Origin: Eurosta solidaginis
Taxonomy: Eukaryota; Arthropoda; Insecta; Diptera; Tephritidae
DNA length: 64,000 nt
Direction: 5' to 3'
Assembly: GCF_040869045.1 (NCBI RefSeq)
Contig: NC_090322.1
Location: 83,680,267-83,744,266, forward strand
The position numbers and the translations under genes are program-made. The notes beneath the pieces were generated by a model. It did no database searches. It saw only the letters and a program-made list of their open reading frames with translations, and was not told where the DNA came from. Shown one piece after another: positions 14,200 to 28,257 of the stretch; within the stretch, counting starts at the first letter, position 1, and every line of letters starts with the position of its first letter.

Positions 14200-15800
14200 A
14201 GCACGTAGCTGGGAACATTGCTAAACTGAAACTGACCGACCGGGCTCATTGCTAAAGCCAAACTCACCAACAGGTATCATTGCTAAAACCGAATTAACCA
14301 AACCCTTTTGCTTGAGGAATAGGCCCACAAAATAAAGCACGTAGCTGGGAACCTTACTACACTGAAACCGACCGACCGGGTTCATGGCGAAAGCCGAACT
14401 AACCAACCGAAACTAACCGATCCCCTTTGCTTGAGGAATATGCGCCCATAAAATAAAGCAATTACCGGCGAACATTGCTAAACTGAAACTGACCGACCGG
14501 GCTCATTGCTAAAGCCAAACTAACCTACAGGTATCATTGCTGAAACTAAACAAACCAACCCATTTTGCTTGAGGAATAGGCCCCCATAAAATGAAGCACG
14601 TAGCTGGCAACATTGCTACACTGAAACCGACCGACCGGGCTCATTGTGAAAGCCAAAGTAACCAACAGGTATCATGCTGAAACCAAACTAACCGAGCCAT
14701 TTCTCTTAAGCAATAGGCGCCCATAAAATAAAGCACGTAGCCCGGAGCATTGCTGAACTGAAACTAACCAACCGGGATCATTGCTGAAACCAAACGAACC
14801 GAGCACTTTGCTTGAGTAATAGGCGCCCATAAAATAAAGCACGTAGCTGGGAACATTGCTCCACTGAAACAGACTGACCGGGCTCATTACGAAAGCCAAA
14901 CTAACCAACAGGTACCATTGCTGAAACCAAACTAACCGAGCCATTTTTCTTAAGCAATAGGCGCCCATAAAATAAAGCACGTAGCTGGAAACATTGCCAA
15001 ACTGACTCTGAACGACCGGGATCATTGCTAAAACGAAACTAACCGAGCCCTCTTGCGTGACTAACAGGCGCCCATAAAATAAAGCACGTAGCTGGGAACA
15101 TTGCTACACTGAAACTGACTGACCGGAATCATTGCTAAAACCAAACAAACCGAGCGCTTTTGCGTGACTAATAGGCGCCTATAAAATAAAGCACGTAGCT
15201 GGGAACACTGCTACACTGAAAATGACCGACCGGGCTCATTGCTGAAAGCGAACTAACCGAGCTCTTTTCTTGACTAATAGGCGCCCATAAAACAAAGCAC
15301 GTAGCCCGGAGCATTGCTAAAATGAAACTAACCAACCGGGATCATTGCTGAAACCAAACTAACCGATCCGTTTTGCTTTATTAATAGGGGCCCATAAAAT
15401 AAAGCACGTAGCTGGGAACCGTACTACACTGAAACCGACCGACCGGGTTCATGGCGAAAGCCGAACTAACCAACCGAAACTAACCGATCCCCTTTGCTTG
15501 AGGAATATGCGCCCATAAAATAAAGCAATTACCGGCGAACATTGCTAAACTGAAACTGACCGACCGGGCTCATTGCTAAAGCCAAACTCACCAACAGGTA
15601 TCATTGCTAAAACCGAATTAACCAAACCCTTTTGCTTGAGGAATAGGCCCACAAAATAAAGCACGTAGCTGGGAACCTTACTACACTGAAACCGACCGAC
15701 CGGGTTCATGGCGAAAGCCGAACTAACCAACCGAAACTAACCGATCCCCTTTGCTTGAGGAATATGCGCCCATAAAATAAAGCAATTACCGGCGAACATT
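14200..15800. repeat. ~1324-bp satellite segmental repeat
   Basis: The block from about 14221, containing CGGGTTCATGGCGAAAGCCG and the variant GCAATTACCGGCGAACA, recurs at about 15545, a 1324-bp offset. A further partial copy appears near 17400-17650. The block contains a shortened monomer that lacks a subunit. Confidence 0.65.
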
Positions 15801-18800
15801 GCTAAACTGAAACTGACCGACCGGGCTCATTGCTAAAGCCAAACTAACCTACAGGTATCATTGCTGAAACTAAACAAACCGACCCCTTTTGCTTGAGGAA
15901 TAGGCCCCCATAAAATAAAGCACGTAGCTGGGAACATTGCTAAACTGAAACTAACGGACCGAGCTCATTGCTAAAACCAAACTAACCGAGGCATTTTGCT
16001 TGAGGAATAGGCGCCTATAAAATAAAGTACGTAGCTGGGAACATTGCTAAACTGAAACTGACCGACCGGGCTCATTGCTAAAGGCAAACTCACGAACAGG
16101 TATCATTGCTAAAACCAAACTAACCGAGCCCTTTTGCTTGAGGAATAGGCGCCCATAAAATAAAGTACGTAGCTGGGAACATTGCTAAACTGAAACTGAC
16201 CGGCCAGGCTCATTGCTAAAGGCAAACCCACCAACAGGTATCATTGCTAGAACCAAACTAACCGAACCCTTTTGCTTGAGGAATAGGCGCCCATGAAATA
16301 AAGTACGTAGCTGGGAACATTGCTACACTAAAATTGACCGACCAGGCTCATTGCTAAAACCAAACTAACCAACCGGGATTAATGCTCAAACCGATCTAAC
16401 CGACCCCCTTTGCTTGAGGAATAGGCGCGCATAAAATAAAGCAAATAGCTGGGAACATTGATAAACTTAAACTGACCGACCGGGATTATTGCTAAAGCTA
16501 AACTACCAACAGGTATCAGTGCTGAAACCAAACTAACCGAGCCCTTTTGCTTGAGAAATAGGCGCCCATAAAATAAAGCACGTAGCTGGGAACATTGCTA
16601 AACTGAAACCGAACGACCGGGCTCATTGTGAAAGCCAAACTAACCAACAGGTATCACTGCTAAAGCCAAACTAACCGAGCCCTTTTGCGTGACTAACAAG
16701 CGCCCATAAAATAAAGCACGTAGCTGGGAACATTGCTACACTGAAACTGACTGAACGGGATCATTGCTAAAACGAAATTAACCGAGCCCTTTTGCTTGAG
16801 TAATAGGCGCCCATAAAATAAAGCACGTAGCTGGGAACATTGCTACACTGAAACAGACTGACCGGGCTCATTGCGAAAGCCAAACTAACCAACAGTACCA
16901 TTGCTGAAACAAAATTAACCGAGCCATTTTTCTTAAGCAATAGGCGCCCATAAAATAAAACACGAAGCTGGGAACATTGCCAAACTGAAACTGAACGGCC
17001 GGGATCATTGCTAAAACGAAACTAACCGAGCCCTTTTGGGTGACTAACAGGCGCCCATAAAGTAAAGCACGTAGCGGGGAACATTGCTACACTGAAACTG
17101 ACTGAACGGGATCATTGCTAAAACCAAACAAACTGAGCCCTTTTTGTGACTAATAGGCGCCCATAAAATACAGCAAGTAACTAGGAACATTGCTAAACTG
17201 AAACTGACCGACCGGGCTCACTGCTAAAGCCAAACTAACCCACAGGTATCAATGCTAAAGCCAAACAAACCGAGCCCTTTTGCTTGAGGAATAGGCGCCC
17301 ATAAAATAAAGCATGTAGCTGGGAACATTGCTAGACTGAAACCGAACGACCGGGCTCATTGTGAATGCCAAACTAACCAACAGGTATCATTGCTAAAACC
17401 AAATTAACCAAATCCTTTTGCTTGAGGAATAGGCCTACAAAATAAAGCACGTAGCTGGGAACCTTACTACACTGAAACCGACCGACCGGGTTCATGGCGA
17501 AAGCCGAACTAACCAACCGAAACTAACCGATCCCCTTTGCTTGAGGAATATGCGCCCATAAAATAAAGCAATTACCGGCGAACAGTGCTAAACTGAAACT
17601 GACCGACCGGGCTCATTGCTAAAGTCAAACTAACCTACAGGTATCATTGCTGAAACTAAACAAACCGAGCCCTTTTGCTTGAGGAATAGGCCCCATAAAA
17701 TAAAGCACGTAGCTGGCAACATTGCTACACTGAAACCGACCGACCGGGCTCATTGTGAAAGCCAAACTAACCAACAGGTATCACTACTAAAACCAAATTA
17801 ACCGACCCTTTTCGGTTGAGTAATAGGTGCCCATAAAATAAAGCACGTATTAGGCAACATTGCTACACTGAAATTTACCGACCGGCCTAATTGCTAAAGA
17901 CGATCTAACCAACCGGGATCATTGCTGAAACCAAACTAACCAAGCCCTTTTGCTTGAGTAATAAGCACGTAGCTGGGAACATTGCTAAACGGAAACTAAC
18001 GGACCGAGCTCATTGCTAAAGCCAAACTAACCGAGCCCTTTTGCTTGAGGAATAGGCGCCCATAAAATAAAGTACGTAGCTGGGAACATTGCTAAACTGA
18101 AACTGACCGACCGGGCTCATTGCTAAAGGCAAACTCACCAACAGGTATCATTGCTAAAACCAAACTAACCAAGCCCTTTTGCTTGAGCAATAGGCGCCCA
18201 TAAAATAAAGCACGTAGCTGGGAAAATTGCTAAACTGAAACTAACGGACCGAGCTCATTGCTAAAACCAAACTAACCGAGGCATTTTTCTTGAGGAATAG
18301 GCGCCTATAAAATAAAGTACGTAGCTGGGAACATTGCTAAACTGAAACTGACCGACCGGGCTCATTGCTAAAGGCAAACTAACCGAGCCCTTTTGCTTGA
18401 GGAATAGGCGCCCATAAAATAAAGTACGTAGCTGGGAACATTGCTAAACTGAAACTGACCGACCAGGCTCATTGCCAAAGGTAAACCCACCAACAGGTAT
18501 CATTGCTAGAACCAAACTAACCGAGCCCTTTTGCTTGAGGAATAGGCTACTGCTACACTGAAACTGACTGAATCATTGGATCATTGCTAAAACCATACAA
18601 ACTGAGACCTTTTTGTGACTAATAGGCGCCCATAAAATACAGCAAGTAGCTGGGAACATTGCTAAACTGAAACTGACCGACCGGGCTCACTGCTAAAGCC
18701 AAACTAACCCACAGGTATCAATGCTAAAGCCAAACAAACCGAGCCCTTTTGCTTGAGGAATAGGCGCCCATAAAATAAAGCATGTAGCTGGGAACATTGC

Positions 18801-21800
18801 TAGACTGAAACCGAACGACCGGGCTAATTGTGAATGCCAAACTAACCAACAGGTATTGCTAAAGCCAAACTAACCGAGCCCTTTTGCTTGGGCAATAGGC
18901 TCCATAAAACAAAGTTCGTAGCTGGGAACATTACTACACTGCAACTGACCGACAGGCTCATTGCTAAAGCCAAACTAGCCGACCGGGATCATAGCTGAAA
19001 CCAAACTAACCGAGCCCTATTGCTTGGGCAATAGGCCCCATAACACAAAGTATGTCGCTGGGAACATTGCTACACTAAAAGTGACCCACCGGACTCATTG
19101 CTGAAGGCAAACTCACAACAGGTATCATTGCTAAAACCAAACTAACCGACCCCCTATGCTTGAGGAATAAGCGTCCATAAAATAAAGCACATAGCTGGGA
19201 ACATTGCTAAACTTAAACTGACCGACCGGGCTTATTGCTAAAGCTAAACTAACCAACAGGTATCAGTGCTGAAACCAAACTATCCGAGCCCTTTTGCTTG
19301 AGTAATAGGCGCCCATAAAATACAGCAAGTAGCTGGGAACATTGCTAAACTGAAACCGAACGACCGGGCTAATTGCTAAAGCCAAACTAACCAACAGGTA
19401 CTATTGCTAAAGCCAAACTAACCGAGCCCTTTTGCTGGGGCAATAGGCCCCATAAAACAAAGTACGTAGCTGGGAACATTACTACACTGAAACTGACCGA
19501 CAGGCTCATTGCTAAAGCCAAACTAACAGACCGGGATCATTGCTGAAAACAAACTAACCGAGCCCTTTTGCTTGAGTAGTAGGCGCCCATAAAATAAAGC
19601 ACGAAGCCCGGCGCAGTGCTAAACTGCAACTAACCAACCGGGATCATTGCTGAAACCACACTAACCGTGCACTTTTGCTTGAGTAATAGGCGCCCATAAA
19701 AGAACACACGTAGCTGGGAACATTGCTACACTGAAACCGACCGACCGCCCATAAAATAAAGTACGTAGATGGGAACACTGCCAAACTTAAACTGATCGAC
19801 CGCCCATAAAATAAAATACGTAGATGGGAACACTGCTAAACTTAAACTGACCGACCGGGCTCATTGCTAAAGGCAAACTCACCAAGAGGTATCATTGCTA
19901 AAACCAAACTAACCGAGCCCTTTTGCTTGAGGAATAGGCGCCCATAAAATAAAGTACGTAGCTGGGAACATTGCTAAACTGAAACTGACCGACCGGGCTC
20001 ATTGCCAAAGGCAAACTCACCAACAGGTATCATTGCTAAAACCAAACTAACCGAGCCCTTTTGCTTGAGGAATAGGCGTCCATAAAATAAAGCACGTAGC
20101 TGGGAACATTGCTAAACTGAAACCGAACGACCGGGCTCATTGTGAAAACCAAACTAACCAACAGGTTTCAGTGCTGAAACCAAACAAACCGAGCCCTTTT
20201 GCTTGAGCAATAGGAGCCCTTAAAATACAGCAAGTAGCTGGGAACATTGCTAAACTGAAACTGACCGACCGGGCTCGCTGCTAAAGCCAAACTAACCCAC
20301 AGGTACCATTGCTAAAACCAAACAAACCGAGCCCTTTTGCTTGAGGAATAGGCGCCCATAAAATAAAGCACGTAGCTGGGAACACTGCTAAACTTAAACT
20401 GACCGAACGGGCTCATTGCTAAAGCTAAACTATCCAACAGGTGTCAGTGCTGAAACCAAACTAACCGAGCCCTTTTGCTTGAGCAATATGCGCCCATAAA
20501 TAGAGCAAGGGGATCATTGCTGAAACCAAACTAACCGATCCGTTTTGCTTTATTAATAGGGGCCCATAAAATATAGCACGTAGCTGGGAACATTGCTAAA
20601 CTGAAACTGACCGACCGGGCTCATTGCTAAAGCCAAACTCACCAACAGGTATCATTTCTAAAACCAAATTTACCGAACCCTTTTGCTTGAGGAATAGGCC
20701 CATAAAATAAAGCACGTAGCTGGGAACCTTACTACACTGAAACCAACCGACCGAATTCATGGCGAAAGCCGAACTAACCAACCGGTATCATTGCTAAAAC
20801 CAAACAAACCGAGCCCTTTTGCTTGAGGAATAGGCCCCCATAAAATAAAGCACGTAGCTGGGAATATTGCTACACTGACACCCACCGACCGGGCTCATTG
20901 TTAAAGCCAAACTAACCAACAGGTATCACTGCTAAAACCAAATTAACCGACCCCTTTCGGTTGAGTAATAGGTGCCCATAAAATAAAGCACGTAGCAGGC
21001 AACATTGCTAAACTGAAACTGACCGACCGGGGTCATTGCTAAAGGCAAACTCACCAACAGTTATCATTTCTAAAACCAAACTAACCGAGCCCTTTTGCTT
21101 GAGGAATAGGCGCCCATAAAATTAAGAACGTAGCTAGGAACATCGCTAAACTAAAACTGACCGACCGGGCTCATTGCTAAAGGCAAACTCACCAACAGGT
21201 ATCATTGCTAAAACCAAACTAACCGAGCCCTTTTGCTTGAGGAATAGGCGCCCATAAAATAAAGTACGTAGCTGGGTACATTGCTAAAGCCAAACTAACC
21301 AACAGGTATCACGAAATTAGAGGAGCCCTTTGGCTTGAGTAAAAGGTGCCGATATAATAAAGCACGTAGTAGGAAACATTGCTACACTGAAACTGACCGA
21401 GCGGCCTCATTGCTAAAGACAAACTAACCAACCTTTGGCTTGAGTAATAGGTGCCGATATAATAAAGCACGTAGTAGGAAACATTGCTACACTGAAACCG
21501 ACCGACCGGGCTCATTGCGAAAGCCAAGCTGACCAACCTGGATCATTGCAGAAACTAAACTAACCGAGTCCTTTTGCTTGAGTAATAGGCGCCCATAAAA
21601 TAACGCATGTAGCTGGGAACATTGCTACACTGAAACCGACCGACCTGGCTCATTTCTAAAGCCAAACTAACCAACCTGGTTCATTGCAGAAACTAAACTA
21701 ACCGAGCCCTTTTGCTTGAGTAATAGGCGCCCATAAAATAAAGCGCGTAGCTGGTAACATTGCTACACTGAAACTGACCGACCTGGCTCATTGCTAAAGC

Positions 21801-24800
21801 CAAACTGACCAACCTGGATCATTGCAGAAACTAAACTAACCGAGTCCTTTTGCTTGAGTAATAGGCGCCCATAAAATAACGCATGTAGCTGGGAACATTG
21901 CTGCACTGAAACCGACCGACCGGGCTCATTGCAAAAGCCAAACTAACCAACAGGTACCATTGCTGAAACCAAACTAACAGAGACATTTTTCTTGAGCAAT
22001 AGGCGCCCATAAAATGAAGCACGTAGGCATTGCTAAACTGAAACTAACCAATCGGGGATGTTGCTGAAACCAAACTAACCGAGCACTTTTGCTTGAGTAA
22101 TAGGCGCCCATAAAATAACGCACGTAGCAGGGAACATTGCTAAACTGAAACTGACCGACCGGCCACATTGCTAAAATCAAGCTAACCAACCGGGACCATT
22201 GCTGAAACCAAACTAACCGACCCATTTGGCTTGAGGAATAGGCGCTCATAAAATAAAGCATTGCTACACTGAAACCGACCGACCGGGCTCATTGCGAAAG
22301 CCAAACTAACCAACAGGTACCATTGCTGAAACCAAACTAACAGAGTCAATTTTTCTTGAGCAATAGGCGCCCATAAAATAAAGGACGTAGCCCAGAGCAT
22401 TGCTACACTGAAACTGACCGACCTGGCTCATTGCTAAAGCCAAACTAACCAACCTGGATCATTGCAGAAACTAAACTAACCGAGCCCTTTTGCTTGAGGA
22501 ATAGGCGCCCATAAAATAACGCATGTAGCTGGGAACATTGCTACCCTGAAACTGACTGACCGGGATCAGTGCTAAAAACAAACAAACCGAGCCCTTTTGC
22601 GTGACTAATAGGCGCCCATAAAATAAAGTACGTAGCTGGGAACATTGCTACACTGAAACTGGCCGACCTGGCTCATTGCAAAAGCCAAACTAACCAACTG
22701 TGATCTTTGCTAAAACGAAACTAACCGAGCGCTTTCGCTTGAGTATTAGACGCTCATAAATTAAAGCACATAGCTGGGAACATTACTACACTGAAACTTA
22801 ACGACCGGGATCATTGCTAAACTGAAACTAACCAACTGGGATCATTGCTTAAAATCAATCTAATCGATCCGTTTTGCTTTATTAATAGGGGCCCATAAAA
22901 TAAATCACCTAGCTAGGAACATTGCTAAATTGAAACTGAGCGACCGGGTTCATTGCCAAAGCCAAACTAACCAACCGGGATCATTGCTGGAACCAAACTA
23001 ACCAAGCGCTATCGCTTGAGTAATAGGCGCCTATAAAATAAAGCACATAGGTGGGAACATCGATACACTGAAACTGTCTGACCGACATCATTGCTAAACT
23101 GAAACTAACCAACCGGGATCATTACAGAAACCAAATTAACCGATCCCTTTTGCTTGAGTAATAGGGGTCCATAAAATAAAGCACGTAGCTGCGAACATTG
23201 CTAAACTGAAACTGACCGACCGGGCTCATTGTTAAAGCCAAACTAACCCACAGGTATCATTGCTAAAACCAAACTAACCGAGCCCTTTTGCTTGAGGAAT
23301 AGGCGCCCATAAAACAAAGCACGTAGATGGTAACATAGCTACACTGAAACCGACCGACCGGGCTCATTGTGAAAGCCAAACTAACCTACAGGTATCACTG
23401 CTAAAACCACACTAACCAAGCCCTTTTGCTTGAGGAATAGGCGCCCATAAAATAAAGCACCTAGCCCGGAGCATTGCTAAACTGAAACTAACCCACCGGG
23501 AATCATTGCTGAAACCAAACTAACGAAGCACTTTTGCTTGAGTAATAGGCGCCCATAAAATAAAGCACGTAGCAGGGAACATTGCTACACTGAAACTGAC
23601 CGACCTGGCTCATTGCTAAAGCCAAACTAACCAACCTGGATCATTGCAGAAACTAAATTAACCGAGCCCTTTTGCTTGAGTAACAGGCGCCCATAAAATA
23701 ACGCATGAAGCTGGGAACATTGCTACACTGAAACCGACAGACCGGGCTCATTGCGAAAGCCAAACTGACCAACCTGGATCATTGCAGAAACTAAAATAAC
23801 CGAGTCCTTTTGCTTGAATAATAGGCGCCCATAAAATAACGCATGTAGCTGGGAACATTGCTACATTGAAACCGACCGACCTGGCTCATTGCTAAAGCCA
23901 AACTAAATAACCTAGATCATTGCAGAAACTAAACTAACCGAGCCCTTTTGCTTGAGTAATAGGCGCCCATAAAATAAAGCGCGTAGCTGGTAACATTGCT
24001 AACCTGAAACTGACCGACCTGGCTCATTGCTAAAGCCAAACTGACCAACCTGGATCATTGCAGAAAGTAAACTAACCGAGTCCTTAAGCTTGAGTAACAG
24101 GCGCCCATAAAATAACGCATGCAGCTGGGAACATTGCTACACTGAAGCCGACCGACCGGGCTCATTGCGAAAGCCAAACTAACCAACAGGTACCATTGCT
24201 GAAACCAAACTAACAGAGCCATTTTTCTTGAGCAATAGGGCCCCATAAAATGAAGCACGTAGTCCGGAGCATTGCTAAACTGAAACTATCCAACCGGGAA
24301 TATTGCTGAAACCAAACTAACCGAGCACTTTTGCTTGAGTAATAGGCGCCCATAAAATAACGCACGTAGCAGGGAACATTGCTAAACTGAAACTGACCGA
24401 CCGGCCACATTGCTAAAATCAAGTTAACCAACCGGGATCATTGCTGAAACCAAACTAACCGAGCCCTTTGGCTTGAGGAATAGGCGCTCATAAAATAAAG
24501 CATTGATAAACTGAAACTGACCGAACAGGCTCACTGCAAAGCCAAATTAACCAACCGGTACCATGCCTGAAACCAAACTGACGGAGCCATTTTGCTTGAG
24601 CAATAGGCGCCCATAAAATAAAGCACGTAGCTGGGAACATGCTAAACTGACACTGAACGATCGGGCTCATTGCTAAAGCCAAACTAACCAACCGGGATCA
24701 TTGCTGAAACCAAACTAACCGAGCCATTTTGCTTGAGCAATGGGCGCCTATAAAATAAAGCACGTAGCTGGAAACATTGCCAAACTGAAACTGAGCGACC

Positions 24801-27572
24801 GTGCTCATTGCTAAAGCCAAACTAACCAACCTGGATCATTGCTGATACTAAACTAACCGAGCCCTTTTGCTTGAGTAATAGGCGCCCATAAAATAAAGCA
24901 CGTAGCTAGGTACATTGCTACACTGAAACCGACTGACCTGGCTCATTGCTAAAGCCAAACTAACCAACCGGGATCATTGCTGAAACCAAACTAACCGAGC
25001 CCTTTGGCTTGAGGAATAGGCGCTCATAAAATAAAGCATTGATAAACTGAAACTGACCGAACAGGCTCATTGCAAAGCCAAACTAACCAACCGGTACCAT
25101 GCCTGAAACCAAACTGACGGAGCCATTTTGCTTGAGCAATAGGCGCCCATAAAATAAAGCACGTAGCTGGGAACATGCTACACTGAAACTGACCGACCTG
25201 GCTCATTGCTAAAGCCAAATTGAACAACCTGGATCATTGCTGATACTAAACTAACCGAGCCCTTTTGCTTGAGTAATAGGCGCCCATAAAATAAAGCACG
25301 TAGCTAGGTACATTGCTACACTGAAACCGACTGACCGGGCTCATTGCTAAAGCCAAACTAACCAACCGGGATCATTGCTGAAACCAAACTAACCGAGCCC
25401 TTTCGATTGAGCAATAGGCACCCATAAATTGAAGCACTTAGCCCGGCGCAGTGCTAAACTGAAACTAACCAACCGGGATCATTGCTGAAACCAAACTAAC
25501 CGAGCACTTTTGCTTGAGTAATAGGCGCCATTGCTAAAGCCAAACTAACCAACCGGGATCATTGCTGAAAGCAAACTAACCGAGCCCTTTTGCTTCAGTA
25601 ATAGGCACCCACAAAATAAAGCACGTAGCTAGACATTGCTACACTGAAACTGACCGGACAGGCTCATTGTTAAAGCTAAACTAACCAATCCGGATCATTG
25701 CTGAAACCAAACTAACCGAGCCCTCCTGCTTGAGTAATAGGCGCCCATAAATTAAAGCACGTAGCTGGGAACATAGCTAGACTGAAACTGAACGGACAGG
25801 CTCATTGCTAAAGCCAAACTAACCAACCGGGATCATTTCTGAAACCAAACTAACCAAGCCCTTTTTCTTGAGTAATAGGCGCCCATAAAATAAATCACGT
25901 ATTTGGAACATTGCTACACTGAAACTGAACGACCGGGCTCATTGCTAAAGCCTAACTAACCAACCGGGATCAATCTGAAACCAAATTAACCGAGCCCTTT
26001 CGCTTGAGCAATAGGCGCCCATAAAATAACGTAGCTAGGTACATTGCTACACTGAAACCGACTGACCTGGCTCATTGCTAAAGCCAAACTAACCAACCGG
26101 GATCATTGCTGAAACCAAACTAACCGAGCCCCTTTGCTTGAGGAATAGGCGCCCATAAAATAAAGCACGTAGCTGGTAACATTGCTACATTGAAACTGAC
26201 CGACCTGGCTCATTGCTAAAGCCAAACTAACAAACCGGGATCATTGCTAAAACGAAACTAACCGAGGAATAGGCGCCCATAAAATAAAGCACGTCGTTGG
26301 TAACATTGCTAAGCTGAAACTAACCAACCAGGATCGTTGCTGAAACCAAACTAACTGAGCCCTTTTGCTTGAGTAATAGGCGCCCATAAAATTAAGCACG
26401 TAGCTTTGGAACATTGATACACTGAAACTGGCCGACCGGGCTCATTGCTAAAGCCAAACTAACCAACGGTATCATTGCTGAAACCAAACTAACCGAGCAA
26501 TTTTGCTTGAGTAATAGGCGCCCATAAAATAACGTAGCTAGGTACATTGCTACACTGAAACCGACTGACCTGGCTCATTGCTAAAGCCAAACTAACAAAC
26601 CGGGATCATTGCTAAAACGAAACTAACCGAGGAATAGGCGCCCATAAAATAAAGCACGTCGTTGGTAACATTGCTAAGCTGAAACTAACCAACCGGGATC
26701 ATTGCTGAAACCAAACTAACCGAGCCCCTTTGCTTGAGGAATAGGCGCCCATAAAATAAAGCACGTAGCTGGTAACATTGCTACATTGAAACTGACCGAC
26801 CTGGCTCATTGCTAAAGCCAAACTAACAAACCGGAATCATTGCTAAAACGAAACTAACCGAGGAATAGGCGCCCATAAAATAAAGCACGTCGTTGGTAAC
26901 ATTGCTAATCTGAAACTAACCAACCAGGATCGTTGCTGAAACCAAACTAACTGAGCCCTGTTGCTTGAGTAATAGGCGCCCATAAAATTAAGAACATTGC
27001 TACACTGAAACTGAACGACCGGGCTCATTGCTAAAGCCAAACTAACCAACCGGGGCATCGCTGAAACCAAACTAACCGAGCCATTTTGCTTGAGAAATAG
27101 GCGCCCATAAAATAAAGCACGTATCTGGAACATTGCTACACTGAAACTGAACGACCGGGCTCATTGCTAAAACCTAACTAACCAACCGGGATCATTGCTG
27201 AAACCAAATGAACCGAGCCCTTACCTTGAGCAATAGGCGCCCATAAAATAACGTAGGTTGGAACATTGCTACACTGAAACTGACCGACCGGGCTCATTGC
27301 CAAATCAAAACTTACCAACCGGGATCATTGCTGAAACCAAACTAACCGAGCCCTTTTGCTTGAGTAATAGGCGCCCATAAAATAAAGCACGTAGCTGGGA
27401 ACATTGCTACACTGAAACTGACCGACCGTGCTCATTGCTAAAGCCAAACTAACCAACCGGGATCATTGCTGAAACCAAACTAACCGAGCCATTTTGCTTG
27501 AGCAGTTGGGGCACATAAAATAAAGCCCGGATCATTGCTAAACTGAAACTAACCAACCGGGACCATTGCTGA

Positions 27573-27850
27573 ACAGCGGTCTACATAAACCACCCCAAAC
27601 TCTCCCAAGCACAAAAATTGTACCACCTCAGATACAAAGCCCAAGGAAAGGCAGCTCAAATAGTCAATAAATTCCCCTTGACTGACGCCAACTTCGCCTT
27701 AGCGTGGGAAGCCCTAAAGTCCCGATACGAGAACAGACGAGTTCTCGTAGATAACCAAATACGGGCCCTGATGAATTTAAAAACTATCACTACGGAAAAC
27801 AGTGAAGACATCCAAAATTGCAATCCTCAGTCAATAATTGCGCCACGCAA
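27573..27850 (+). pseudogene. BEL/Pao gag fragment
   Basis: The frame through 27573-27884 reads a typical BEL/Pao Gag piece of the DUF1759 type, with the segments LSQAQKLYHLRYKAQGKAAQ and WEALKSRYENRRVLV, before decaying after about 27850. Upstream gag and any leader are missing because the fragment starts at the satellite junction. The span 27850-28250 is degenerate gag-like sequence in which I can follow no continuous frame. Confidence 0.8.
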
Positions 27851-28257
27851 CAGGTGTTCACAGAGAATTGTGATCCAATATTAATATACCTCGTTACCTC
27901 TTAACTCCCGGAAAATACAGTCGCTTTATGGGAGCAGTCCCTGACTACAAGAAGAGAACTTCATAGCTGGCCCAAATTGACCAGTTCCCCACAACTCGAT
28001 ATGAAGTCGTAGAGCGAGTCGATCAATGGCGACCAAATAAATTTAAAGCCACTCCCAAGCTAGGCCATTATTTAAACCCCAGCAGTCGCATCCCTTTCAA
28101 AAGAGATCGACCTCCCACACCGTCTCATATGACAGAGCAGCGGACGATATACAAGTGCGCTATGTGGAAAGCCTCATCTCACCCCCTTATAAGTTGCTTC
28201 AAATTTAAGAAGCTGTAGACCTCTGATTGCAGAAGGGTTCTGAGAAAACACAATATG

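Larger units (their letters stand above)
1..27573. repeat. ~138-bp satellite DNA array, about 200 monomers
   Basis: The whole interval is a head-to-tail array with a monomer of about 138 bp. A typical monomer has a 31-bp unit beginning CATTGCTAAACTGAAACTGA, a second related 31-bp unit beginning CATTGCTAAAGCCAAACTAA, and a third related unit that starts CATTGCTAAAACCAAACTAA and runs on through a ~45-bp tail containing AGGCGCCCATAAAATAAAGC. So the monomer seems to have grown from a ~31-bp ancestor. The + strand is rich in A and C. Variants differ by substitutions and by whole-subunit deletions, and no transposon interrupts the array. It begins before base 1 and ends in the middle of a monomer at 27573 against a BEL/Pao fragment. 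I do not recognise a named satellite family. Short minus-strand ORFs across it are by-products of a period divisible by three, not genes. Confidence 0.97.

Noticed and set aside
2844..27133. Twenty or so minus-strand ORFs of 61-117 codons as a gene family
   Set aside because: They follow the 138-bp satellite period, end at random monomer mutations and have no start context or domain. A period divisible by three explains them.
1..27573. CRISPR-like array
   Set aside because: There are no unique spacers between the repeats; the whole unit repeats, and the window is eukaryotic.
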